Assembly (NCBI GenBank): GCA_021810635.1
Contig: JAJZIH010000010.1
Span: 1-64,000 of the forward strand
From: Pseudomonadota bacterium
Lineage (GTDB): Bacteria; Pseudomonadota; Gammaproteobacteria; JAKAQQ01
DNA: 64,000 bases
Direction of reading: 5' to 3'
Each line of letters starts with the position of its first letter. The stretch's first letter is position 1. Below the pieces are notes generated by a model. That model was not told the DNA's origin. It saw only the letters and a list, made by a program, of their open reading frames with translations, and made no database searches. Shown here piece by piece: positions 17,871 through 26,427 of this stretch. Position numbers and translations under genes: made by a program.

Positions 17871-19190
17871 ATGCACCAAAACCCGAACGGAGAAAGAATC
17901 CGTGTCCGTCCTGGGCATGGACTTCAGGTTCCCGCATTCCCGCTCATTCCATTCATTGAGGGAGATGGCATTGGGGCGGATATTGGACCCGTTTGCCGCA
18001 AGACGGTCGATACGGCCGTCCACCGGGCCTATGGGAACTCCCGTCGGCTCCTTTGGCATGAGGTTCTGGCCGGAGGAAGGGCCCGCAGCCGCGATCCCGG
18101 AGGGGACCTCCTGCCTCCGGCTACGCTCGATGCCTTGCGGGATGAGGTCGTATCCCTCAAAGGGCCACTCGCCACCCCGGTCGGGGAGGGCTGGCGGTCC
18201 CTCAATGTCACCATCCGGCAGGCACTCGATCTTTATGCCTGTGTGAGGCCCATCCGTTATTTTCCGGGAGTGACCAGTCCGGTGCGCCATCCGGAATCCG
18301 TCGACATGATCGTGTTTCGGGAAAATACGGAGGATATCTATACCGGCATTGAATGGCCGGCGGGAAGCGATTCGGTCAGGAAGGTCTTGGGTTTCCTGGA
18401 GAAAGACATGGGGATTCCCAAGCCGCAGTTTGCGGAAACCATGGCCCTGGGCCTCAAGCCCGTCTCCCGGCAGGGATCCGAACGATTGATCCGGAAAGCG
18501 ATCCAGGAGGCACTCCTTCGAGGACGACGGTCGGTGACCCTCGTGCACAAGGGGAACATCATGAAATACACGGAGGGTGGGTTTTGCCGCTGGGGGTACG
18601 ATCTGGCCGTGCGCGAGTTCGGGGCGGAGCCGCGTCAGGGGGCCCGGGGAGTCTGGATTCCCCGTCCGGCGGGTGGAACCGCCGTTCATCTGGAGGACCT
18701 CATTGCCGATAATTTTTTTCAGCAGGCCCTCCTGAATCCGGGGCAGTACGATGTCATTGCCACGCTCAACCTGAATGGGGATTACCTGTCCGATGCGCTC
18801 GCCGCCCAGGTCGGCGGGATCGGAATTGCGCCCGGTGCCAACATCGGGGACGGCGTGGCTGTTTTTGAGGCCACCCATGGCACCGCGCCGGATCTGGCCG
18901 GGACCGATACGGCTAATCCCTGCTCGCTTTTGCTGTCCGCCGAGATGCTGTTGCGGTATATCGGCTGGATTGAGGCAGCCGACGGCCTGATGCGGGGCAT
19001 CCGCGGTGCCCTTTCCCATGGTTTCTGGACGCCGGACCTGATTCATGGCGCCCGGGCCCTGCATGGACAGGGGGTCACACCGGGTTTGGTCAGCCAGTCG
19101 GAGACCGGTTTCCCGATCCATCCCGTGGGAACCCGGGGGATGGGAGAAGCCGTCTGCCTCTATATGGACGTTGAAGAAAACCTCAGGTAA
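17871..19190 (+). CDS. icd: Isocitrate dehydrogenase, probably NAD+-dependent
   Basis: A 439-residue prokaryotic-type isocitrate dehydrogenase, converting isocitrate to 2-oxoglutarate. Conserved parts include IPFIEGDGIGADI, RSLNVTIRQ (the substrate-binding Ser at residue 110), LVHKGNIMKYTEGGF and LNLNGDYLSDALAAQVGGIG. The cofactor loop reads HGTAPDLAGTDTANP: Asp-Leu and Ala stand where E. coli NADP enzyme has Lys344-Tyr345 and Val351, the pattern of NAD-specific enzymes. The C-terminal 50 residues differ strongly from E. coli. The frame extends to 17823, but ATG 17871 fits the family. Confidence 0.92.
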   Translation: MHQNPNGERIRVRPGHGLQVPAFPLIPFIEGDGIGADIGPVCRKTVDTAVHRAYGNSRRLLWHEVLAGGRARSRDPGGDLLPPATLDALRDEVVSLKGPLATPVGEGWRSLNVTIRQALDLYACVRPIRYFPGVTSPVRHPESVDMIVFRENTEDIYTGIEWPAGSDSVRKVLGFLEKDMGIPKPQFAETMALGLKPVSRQGSERLIRKAIQEALLRGRRSVTLVHKGNIMKYTEGGFCRWGYDLAVREFGAEPRQGARGVWIPRPAGGTAVHLEDLIADNFFQQALLNPGQYDVIATLNLNGDYLSDALAAQVGGIGIAPGANIGDGVAVFEATHGTAPDLAGTDTANPCSLLLSAEMLLRYIGWIEAADGLMRGIRGALSHGFWTPDLIHGARALHGQGVTPGLVSQSETGFPIHPVGTRGMGEAVCLYMDVEENLR

Positions 19191-19228
19191 GGTAGAAGGC
19201 GAGCCGGTGTCAGCGAAGTGACGTGCGA

Positions 19229-19903
19229 ATGGTCCCCATCCGTGTTCTCCTGATTGACGATCAACAGCTCATCCGGGCCGGCGTCCGCCGGATCCTCGGG
19301 GAATGCCGTGAGATCGAGGTCGTGGGGGAGGCCGCCACGGGTGAGGAGGGGCTGGCCCAGGCGAGACGGCTCCGGTGCGATGTGGTCCTGATGGACATTC
19401 ATATGCCGGGCATCGGTGGGCTCGAGGCCACCCGGAGACTCAAAACGCTCAACCCCCCTCCCGCGGTGATCGCGCTTTCCGTTTCCGGACAGGAGCCTTA
19501 TCCGAGTCACCTGTTCGCGGCCGGGGCCGAAGGGTATCTCAGCAAGGACTGTGCCTCGGACGAGGTGGTGGAGGCGGTCCTGGCGGTTCGGTCGGGAAAG
19601 CGCTACATCAGCCGGGATGTGGCACAGGATTATGCGCTCTCCCATGCGGTGGCGGCCCCGGCAGGTGCCTCGACACTGAGCTTGAGCTGTCGGGAAACGG
19701 AGATTCTCACCCTGACCTGCCAGGGTCGGAACACCAAGGATATCGGCAATCTCCTGCATATCAGCCCGGCCACGGTCCGTACCTATCGGCATCGGATCTA
19801 CGGAAAACTGGGCGTCCGGACTTCCGTGGAGCTTTTGCGCGAGGCCTGGAACCACGGGCTGATTCCGGACGAACCGGGTACCGAACCGCCGTTGGCCCGC
19901 TGA
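19229..19903 (+). CDS. uvrY: NarL/LuxR-type response regulator, UvrY/GacA-like
   Basis: A response regulator of about 224 residues. The receiver domain has the acidic pair in LLIDDQ, the phosphoacceptor Asp in VVLMDIHMPGIGGLEATRRL and the conserved Lys in GYLSKD. The C-terminal LuxR helix-turn-helix carries LSCRETEIL and SPATVRTYRHRIYGKLGV. The receiver is very close to GacA/UvrY, and uvrC and pgsA follow as in E. coli, which supports orthology. A GTG at 19223 is an alternative start. The partner BarA/GacS kinase is not in the window. Confidence 0.85.
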   Translation: MVPIRVLLIDDQQLIRAGVRRILGECREIEVVGEAATGEEGLAQARRLRCDVVLMDIHMPGIGGLEATRRLKTLNPPPAVIALSVSGQEPYPSHLFAAGAEGYLSKDCASDEVVEAVLAVRSGKRYISRDVAQDYALSHAVAAPAGASTLSLSCRETEILTLTCQGRNTKDIGNLLHISPATVRTYRHRIYGKLGVRTSVELLREAWNHGLIPDEPGTEPPLAR

Positions 19904-19904
19904 C

Positions 19905-21335
19905 GTGCCTTTTCTCCAGAACCGTACTCGGGCACCGGATTTCCCTTCGGATGGCGTTTGGTTCAATGTGCCACGGCCAGTCCGCCTCGAGGATTGCCGG
20001 GGGCGGATCGTCCTCCTCGATTTCTGGACGTATTGCTGCATCAACTGCTTGCATATTCTTCCCGACCTTCGCTTCCTGGAAGCCGCGTATGGGGATCGCC
20101 TGCTTATCATCGGCATCCATTCTCCCAAGTTCACCCAGGAAAAAAAGAATGAGCAGGTGGGTTTGGCGATCCACCGCCATGACATCCGGCATGCGGTCTT
20201 TCACGACGCGTCCATGCATCTTTGGCAGGCCTACGGGGTACATGCCTGGCCGACCCTGGTGTTACTGGACGACCAGGGTCGCTTGGCCTTTGCAACCTCC
20301 GGCGAGGGGCAGCGCGGTGTCCTCAAGGCCGCCATCGACCAGCTTCTGGCCGAGGTGAAAGAGCCCCGGGCCACGGGTTTCCTCGAGCCGGAAACCGCTC
20401 CGCAGACCGGCCGGCTGCGCTTCCCTGCCAAGCTGGCTTGGGGAGAGGATCAGCTGTGGATTGCCGACACGGGACATCATCAGATCGTGGGGGTCGATTC
20501 CAGAGGTTGCGAAACCCGGCGGTGGGGGAGAGGCCAGGCGGGTTTTTCGGACGGAACCGGGGATTCCGCCTGTTTCAACGAACCCCGGGGTCTCGCCATC
20601 GACCACCAGCTGGTTTGGATCGCGGATACCGGCAATCACGCGTTGCGCGTCCTCGACCTGAAAAAAGGAGAGATCCGGACCGTTCTGGGCGACGGGACCC
20701 AGGCCGGGGACCGGCTGAGCCCCGATGCGCCCAGGCCCATCCCGTCAGGGACGCGCCTCAACTCTCCATGGGATCTCGTGATCCGGGAGCGGATGCTTTA
20801 CATGGCCATGGCGGGGTCCCATCAGATCTGGAGTTTCCATCCGGATCACGGAACGGGAGGAGTACTGGCCGGGACGGGACAGGAAGCACTCACCGACGGT
20901 TCTTACGAAGAAGCCGCATTTGCTCAGCCCTCGGGATTGGGCGGGGGTGCCAAGCCTGAACTCTATGTGGCCGATTCGGAGAGTTCCGCGATTCGGTGCC
21001 TGGATACTGTGAACCGCCGCGTGACGACCCTCATGGGGCGGGGACTTTTTGACTTCGGCGACCGCAACGGGGGACTCCGGACCGCCCGGCTGCAGCATCC
21101 CATGGGCGTTGCGCAGATCGGCGACAAGATCTGGATCGCCGACTCCTACAATTCGAAAATCAAGATCCTGGACCCCGGGAAAGGGAAAATCCGCAGTTTG
21201 TCCATCGGTGAGGCACTGAACGAACCCGAAGCAATTCTCGCCACCCCATGGGGGATTTTCGTAGCGGACACGAATCACCACCGTATTCTGCGCATCGATC
21301 CGGAACGGGAATCGGCCCAGCTTTTTTATGGCTGA
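19905..21335 (+). CDS. Thioredoxin-like / NHL-repeat fusion protein (NHLRC2-like)
   Basis: A 476-residue cytoplasmic-looking protein with no signal peptide. Residues 1-150 form a thioredoxin/TlpA-like domain with the unusual active-site segment WTYCCINCLH. Residues 165-476 form a beta-propeller of NHL repeats, for example LWIADTGHHQIVGVD, VWIADTGNHALRVLD and IFVADTNHHRILRID. This architecture is that of animal NHLRC2 and its bacterial relatives, whose biochemical role is unclear. GTG start one base after the uvrY stop; the end overlaps uvrC by eight bases. Confidence 0.85.
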   Translation: MPFLQNRTRAPDFPSDGVWFNVPRPVRLEDCRGRIVLLDFWTYCCINCLHILPDLRFLEAAYGDRLLIIGIHSPKFTQEKKNEQVGLAIHRHDIRHAVFHDASMHLWQAYGVHAWPTLVLLDDQGRLAFATSGEGQRGVLKAAIDQLLAEVKEPRATGFLEPETAPQTGRLRFPAKLAWGEDQLWIADTGHHQIVGVDSRGCETRRWGRGQAGFSDGTGDSACFNEPRGLAIDHQLVWIADTGNHALRVLDLKKGEIRTVLGDGTQAGDRLSPDAPRPIPSGTRLNSPWDLVIRERMLYMAMAGSHQIWSFHPDHGTGGVLAGTGQEALTDGSYEEAAFAQPSGLGGGAKPELYVADSESSAIRCLDTVNRRVTTLMGRGLFDFGDRNGGLRTARLQHPMGVAQIGDKIWIADSYNSKIKILDPGKGKIRSLSIGEALNEPEAILATPWGIFVADTNHHRILRIDPERESAQLFYG

Positions 21336-23208
21336 ACGGAGCCGCCCCGATCCCGCCAACCCCCTTGGGAAAAACCGCATCGATCCCCTGCGGGAAGCGA
21401 TGGCCTACGCCCCCGAAACCCCGGGAGTGTATCGGATGTATGGCCGCAACGGGGTTCTCCTGTACGTGGGGAAGGCCAAGAGCCTGCGGCAACGCCTCAG
21501 GAGTTACCTGGATCCTGTCCGTTCGGGAATCAAAACCCGGAGAATGCTCGAGCAGGTGGTGGAAATCGATTTCACGGTGACGCCGACCGAGGTCGATGCC
21601 CTGTTGCTGGAAAGCAATCTCATCAAGCACGCGCGCCCGCGTTACAACATTGTCCTCCGCGACGACAAAAGTTATCCGTACATCCGGATCGATGACTCAC
21701 TGGGTTTCCCGCGCCTGGTTTTCCACCGGGGGCGGCACTCCGCTGACGGGCGGCTGTTGGGCCCCTATCCGGATGCCGGAACGGTCCGGAAGACGCTCCT
21801 GGACCTCCAGAAGCTTTTTCACTTCCGGAACTGTTCGGACCTGTTTTTCAGGAACCGGGAACGGCCTTGCCTGCAGCATCAGATCGGCCGCTGCTCAGCT
21901 CCGTGCGTGGGCCGGATCAGCGAGGCCGATTACCGGCGGGACTTCAACGATGCACTGGAAGTCCTCGAAGGACGGGGTCGGGCCCTTGTGGACCGCCTTT
22001 ATGTCCGCATGCAGGAGTGTGCGGAGGCACTGGACTATGAGGGCGCTTCCGCATTCCGTGATCTGATCACCCGTCTGCGCCAGGTCCGCGAACAGGATTC
22101 GATCGTGACGGACACGGGTGATGTCGACGTGATCCTGGCCGAATCCCGGAAAGGTTTGCACGGTGTCGGAGTGACCCGGATCCGGGAAGGGAAGAACCTT
22201 GGCACCTGGTGTTTCTTCCCCGTGGTCGAGGATCTCGTCGAAACGGGTGATCTCCTGGCGGGTTTTTTGATCCAGTTTTATGAGGAGGAGATCCCCGCAC
22301 ACATCCTGCTGGAAATCGCTTTTGAACTGGACGAAGCCCGGGTACTGGAGACGGCGCTTGAAAAGCGATCGGGGCATCCAGTGCGTTTGGGTGGGCCCAG
22401 GACCCATGCCGCCCAACTCTGGACTGAAATGACCCGGCAGAACCTGAAGATGGCGCTGGACCGCCGGGTCGCGGGCCATGTCCTCCTGCAGGAACGGTTC
22501 CAGGCTCTGAGTGAGCGGCTGGAATCGTCGGAACCGATCCAGCGGATTGTGGGTTTCGACGTCAGCCACACGCTCGGTGAGGAAACGGTCGCGAGTTGCG
22601 TGGTCTTCGAACCCACGGGCCCGGTGAAAGCGGATTACCGGCGGTTTGTGATCCGGGCGCGGACGGCCGGGGATGACTACGCGGCGCTGGATGAGGCCAT
22701 CACCCGATATTTTAAGCGCCTGGTCCGCGAATCGGGTCCCTGGCCCGACGTGGTTTTGATTGACGGCGGCATCGGCCAGTGGCGGGTTGCCGAACAGCGT
22801 CTTTCTGGCCTTGGGGTGCCCAACCTCACGGTACTGGCCATCGCCAAAGGTCCCGAGCGGCGGGTGGGCGCGGAACGGATTCTCCGGCAGGGGGGACAGC
22901 CGGCAGAGCGATGGGAAGCCCATGACCCGGCTTTTCACCTTCTCCAGCAGATTCGTGACGAGTCCCACCGCTTTGCGATCGGGGGACACCGGCGCCGGCG
23001 GACCGCGAAAGGGATGCGTTCGTCACTGGCGGGCATCCCCGGCCTGGGACCCAAAAGACGGGGTTTGCTGTTGGCTGCCTTCGGGGGGCTCTCGAGCCTG
23101 GAGGCGGCCAGTGAATCCGAGATTGCCCGGGTCCCCGGTATTGGAAGCCCACTGGCCCACCGGATTTTCCTTCACTTCCATGCTGTGCCGAATCATGAAA
23201 TTACCTAA
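21328..23208 (+). CDS. uvrC: Excinuclease ABC subunit C
   Basis: UvrC makes the dual incisions in nucleotide excision repair with UvrA and UvrB. The 626-residue protein has a GIY-YIG endonuclease domain near residues 30-110 (GVYRMYGRNGVLLYVGKAKS), a Cys cluster CLQHQIGRCSAPC, a UVR domain, the RNase H-like 5' incision domain (GFDVSHTLGEETVASCVVFE, DYAALDEAITRYF, LIDGGIGQ) and C-terminal helix-hairpin-helix motifs (IPGLGPKRRGLLL). It overlaps the genes on both sides, so the uvrY-to-pgsA run is probably one operon. Confidence 0.96.
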   Translation: MAERSRPDPANPLGKNRIDPLREAMAYAPETPGVYRMYGRNGVLLYVGKAKSLRQRLRSYLDPVRSGIKTRRMLEQVVEIDFTVTPTEVDALLLESNLIKHARPRYNIVLRDDKSYPYIRIDDSLGFPRLVFHRGRHSADGRLLGPYPDAGTVRKTLLDLQKLFHFRNCSDLFFRNRERPCLQHQIGRCSAPCVGRISEADYRRDFNDALEVLEGRGRALVDRLYVRMQECAEALDYEGASAFRDLITRLRQVREQDSIVTDTGDVDVILAESRKGLHGVGVTRIREGKNLGTWCFFPVVEDLVETGDLLAGFLIQFYEEEIPAHILLEIAFELDEARVLETALEKRSGHPVRLGGPRTHAAQLWTEMTRQNLKMALDRRVAGHVLLQERFQALSERLESSEPIQRIVGFDVSHTLGEETVASCVVFEPTGPVKADYRRFVIRARTAGDDYAALDEAITRYFKRLVRESGPWPDVVLIDGGIGQWRVAEQRLSGLGVPNLTVLAIAKGPERRVGAERILRQGGQPAERWEAHDPAFHLLQQIRDESHRFAIGGHRRRRTAKGMRSSLAGIPGLGPKRRGLLLAAFGGLSSLEAASESEIARVPGIGSPLAHRIFLHFHAVPNHEIT

Positions 23209-23749
23209 TTTTCTGACCCTGTTGCGGGTGGTCCTCATTCCGGCCTTTGTGGCGGCCTTCTGGCTGCCCGTTCCGTTTGCCCATCTTTGGGGAGCACTGA
23301 TTTTTGCCTTGGCGGCGCTGACCGATTGGCTGGACGGATATCTCGCGAGGCGCCTGGGTCAAAACAGCCGTTTTGGCGTGCTCTTCGACCCCATTGCCGA
23401 CAAGATGATGGTTTCCGCAGCGCTTCTGCTTCTGGTCCAGGAGTTTCCCTCCTGGTGGCTGGTCATCCCGGCCCTGGTCATCATCGGTCGGGAGATTACG
23501 GTTTCCGGCCTGCGCGAATGGCTGGCGGCAGGACAGGAGCCGGTCCAGATCCCGGTCCGTCCGCTTGGGAAGATCAAAACGGTGCTGCAGATGCTGGCCC
23601 TCCTGATTCTTCTGGCCATCTTTCCCGGCTGGCGTTCCGTGAGCCTCCCCGTGGGACTCAGCCTGCTTTATCTGGCCTCCATGCTCACCATCCTCTCGGG
23701 CCTGCAGTACCTCTGGGCGGCCTGGCCCACGATTCGCAAGGGGTTTTAG
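23195..23749 (+). CDS. pgsA: CDP-diacylglycerol-glycerol-3-phosphate 3-phosphatidyltransferase
   Basis: PgsA makes phosphatidylglycerophosphate at the inner membrane. The 184-residue protein starts MKLPNFLTLLRVVLIP, the usual PgsA opening, and holds the CDP-alcohol phosphotransferase motif DG-x2-AR-x8-G-x3-D-x3-D within DWLDGYLARRLG and FGVLFDPIADK. Four or more hydrophobic helices follow. ATG 23195 lies inside the end of uvrC (14-base overlap), the standard arrangement in Gammaproteobacteria. It ends in TAG. Confidence 0.95.
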   Translation: MKLPNFLTLLRVVLIPAFVAAFWLPVPFAHLWGALIFALAALTDWLDGYLARRLGQNSRFGVLFDPIADKMMVSAALLLLVQEFPSWWLVIPALVIIGREITVSGLREWLAAGQEPVQIPVRPLGKIKTVLQMLALLILLAIFPGWRSVSLPVGLSLLYLASMLTILSGLQYLWAAWPTIRKGF

Positions 23750-24047
23750 GCTCGCCCGGATCCTTGGGATCGCATCCGTGACGGGCGTCCTGGGGCCGCC
23801 TGGAGGTCATATCGTATGCAGGTATCGTTTATAACATATTGATTATTATTCTTTTTATAAAGAGCGGTCCGGGCGTTGACCTCGGCGTCTGGCCGCTGAC
23901 GGATCGGGGCGAACTGCGCCGGGATGAGTGGAGTGCGCTTCCCGTGACTCCGGGGGCGGATGCCCCAAACCATGGAATGGCGGGCCGGCCCCCGTGCTGG
24001 TGTGTCCGCCGTAGAATACGCGGAGTGAATCGACGGGGGCCCTGACG
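23750..24047 (+). other. Intergenic region with an AT-rich island after pgsA
   Basis: These 298 bases hold no supported gene. In the otherwise GC-rich sequence, 23808-23862 is markedly AT-rich (TTTATAACATATTGATTATT within it) and looks like a promoter region or a junction of foreign DNA. In E. coli the glyW-cysT-leuZ tRNA operon starts right after pgsA. Here no tRNA follows, and the matching tRNAs lie inverted about 6 kb away. Confidence 0.55.
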
Positions 24048-26150
24048 ATGAATCGTTACCGGATCCGTGTGCTGACGGCTTTTCTTGTGCTGGTCGCCCC
24101 TGGGGCGTGGGCGGCCGGGCCGATTGATCTTCGCGCCTACCGTCAGTTGGTGAACCTGACTTCACCCCAGTTTTCGCCTGACGGCAGGCAGATTGCCTTC
24201 CTCACGCGACGGGCCGATTTCGTACATAACCGTTATGACGTCACGCTGAGAGTGATCTCCACCACCGGCGGCCCGTCAACGGTTTGGGTGCGTGGCATGA
24301 GAAACCTCCGCATGCCGCGTTGGTCACCGGATGGCCACCGCATTGCCTTCATTGCCGAAGTCGGCCGGCAGAAGCCCCAGATCTTTGACGTGGCCTTTGC
24401 GTACGCGACACCGCATTGTCTGACCGACGCTCCGAATGGTGTTCAGCAGTTTGCCTGGAACCCGGATGGACGCACGATCGCCTATGTCACGCCGGATCAC
24501 CCCGTGCTCACCGCCAAGGACCGCCGCACGGATCATGACCTGTTCACCATCCACGACGACGATTACCAGATCACCCATGCGCCCGTTCCCTCCCAGATCT
24601 GGCTGCTGTCGCTGGCCACCGGAAAAGCGCGCCAGTTGACCTTCGGTTCGACCAGCGTGCTGGAGAATCCGCCGCCCTTCGCCGGTTCCATCAGCGCGCC
24701 GTCTTGGTCGGCCAACGGCCGCTGGCTGGTCTACACCCGGCAGGCCGACGACGATGATGCCGATACGGACCGCACCACGATTGTGGCGGTCAATGTGGCC
24801 ACGGGCAAGGTCCACCGACTCACCGGTCACCTCAGCTATGAATACACCCCGGCTTTTGCGCCGCGTGGTCATGCGATCGCCTATCTCTATCCGCACGGCC
24901 CTGGCCCGGTCAGTGATATGGATGTTTTCGTCACATCGCTCACCGCCGGAAATGGGCGCGATGTCAGTGCCGACCTCGACCGCGACGTGTCTACCACCTA
25001 TGCTTGGCTGCCCGGAGGCCAGGGCCTGCTGGCGCTGGCCAATAACCACGTCGGGACCCGGATCTACCTGCAGCCGCTGCGGGGGACCGGGCGTGCGCTG
25101 GCCCTCGGCCATCTCAACCCCACCCACCTGGCCGTCTCGGCGCAGGGCCTGGTGGCGTTCGTTGCCGACAATGCCACGCAACCGCCGGAGCTCTATCTGT
25201 TGCGCACCTTGGACAGCCGTCCCGTGGCCCTGACTGACTTCAACCGCTACTTTGCCGGCTTTACCTATCCGCGCAGCGTCGAAGTCACTTGGCGTGCGCC
25301 GGATGGCCAGATCAATGATGGCATCCTCACCTATCCGGACGATTACCACCCCGGTCGCCCTTATCCCCTGGTCGTCTACAGCCACGGCGGGCCCGAGGCA
25401 GCGTCCACCGAGTTTTTCGACGCCGGCGAGATCGGGCCGTTGCGGGATCTGTTCGCCGCGCATGGCTTTCTGGTGTTCGAGCCCAACTACCGTGGCAGCG
25501 ACAATCTGGGTAATGCCCATGAGCACGCCATCTATCGCGATCCGGGTGTTGGCCCTGACCGCGACGTCATTTCCGGTATCCATCTGCTGGAGAAACGGGG
25601 ACTGGTTGACCCCAGCCGAATCGCAGCGGTGGGCCACTCCTATGGCGGCTATATGACCGCGTGGCTGATTGCCCATCAGCACTTCTGGCGCTGTGCGGTG
25701 GTGGCCGACGGTGCGGTGGACTGGACCGAAGAATACGAGCTTTCCGGTGACGGCAACCTGGCTTGGGTCCGCGATTCGCTGGGCGGCAGTCCATGGGATC
25801 CCCGGAGCGCGGCGCTGTACGTCAGCGGCTCACCGATCACCTATGCCGGGCAAATTACCACGCCCACGCTGATCCTCTCCGGCACATCCGACATCACCGT
25901 GCCGATCACCGAGTCTTTTGCCCTGTACCACGCCTTGGCCAGTCGCCATGTTCCGGTGAAGTTCATCGGCATCCCCGGTGCCTACCACATGCCGCAAGAC
26001 CCGGTGCAGCTCGAACTGTATTACCGTGCCATCGAGCGCTGGGTCGTGGCCTATCTCCAGCTACCCCAAAGGGGCGTTGCACAGCCTGAAGCCCGGCCGC
26101 TTGCCCCTTCCCGGATCGGTCAGAGGGTCCGCCTGCCGGTGCTGTTTTGA
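24048..26150 (+). CDS. S9 family (prolyl oligopeptidase-type) exported peptidase
   Basis: A 700-residue protein with a signal peptide (hydrophobic residues 8-23, cleavage after AWAAG). A long N-terminal beta-propeller of TolB/PD40-like repeats (SPQFSPDGRQIAFLT, PRWSPDGHRIAFIAE) precedes a C-terminal alpha/beta hydrolase. That domain has YSHGGPEA forming the oxyanion region, the nucleophile elbow GHSYGGY, the Asp in LILSGTSDITVP and the His in IPGAYHMP. It is probably a periplasmic dipeptidyl- or acylaminoacyl-peptidase. It sits at the left edge of the accessory region, and its origin by transfer is possible but unproven. Confidence 0.9.
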   Translation: MNRYRIRVLTAFLVLVAPGAWAAGPIDLRAYRQLVNLTSPQFSPDGRQIAFLTRRADFVHNRYDVTLRVISTTGGPSTVWVRGMRNLRMPRWSPDGHRIAFIAEVGRQKPQIFDVAFAYATPHCLTDAPNGVQQFAWNPDGRTIAYVTPDHPVLTAKDRRTDHDLFTIHDDDYQITHAPVPSQIWLLSLATGKARQLTFGSTSVLENPPPFAGSISAPSWSANGRWLVYTRQADDDDADTDRTTIVAVNVATGKVHRLTGHLSYEYTPAFAPRGHAIAYLYPHGPGPVSDMDVFVTSLTAGNGRDVSADLDRDVSTTYAWLPGGQGLLALANNHVGTRIYLQPLRGTGRALALGHLNPTHLAVSAQGLVAFVADNATQPPELYLLRTLDSRPVALTDFNRYFAGFTYPRSVEVTWRAPDGQINDGILTYPDDYHPGRPYPLVVYSHGGPEAASTEFFDAGEIGPLRDLFAAHGFLVFEPNYRGSDNLGNAHEHAIYRDPGVGPDRDVISGIHLLEKRGLVDPSRIAAVGHSYGGYMTAWLIAHQHFWRCAVVADGAVDWTEEYELSGDGNLAWVRDSLGGSPWDPRSAALYVSGSPITYAGQITTPTLILSGTSDITVPITESFALYHALASRHVPVKFIGIPGAYHMPQDPVQLELYYRAIERWVVAYLQLPQRGVAQPEARPLAPSRIGQRVRLPVLF

Positions 26151-26427
26151 TCTGGGCCGGGCAGTTTGCAGTACCACTCAGGCCGTTAACCCCGGGCTGA
26201 TGCGAACGTACCCCCGCTGGCGCTCGCGGACCGGGACGCGGGGTGTCGCTGCAGGGATCCGTCTTCTCCTGGGATGGCCTCAAAACGGATCGTGGGGCCC
26301 CAGGAGCACACCCGATCGGACAAGGGGTTCCGGGAATCTGGGCCGTTTTTGATACCCCAAAACCAAGGTGTTTTTATTTGGCTCCCGAACCTCGATGGAC
26401 CACAGTCCAGGTCGGAGCTCAGGTCAT
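26151..26427 (+). other. Intergenic region between S9 peptidase and hipA
   Basis: These 277 bases between two converging genes contain no credible ORF, tRNA or repeat that I can see. A T-rich patch at 26344-26381 follows a GC-rich stretch but forms no convincing hairpin. Confidence 0.4.

Noticed and set aside
23839-24045. 68-codon frame starting MIIILFIKSG after pgsA
   Set aside because: It begins in the AT-rich island without an SD and continues as arginine/proline-rich non-coding-like peptide.
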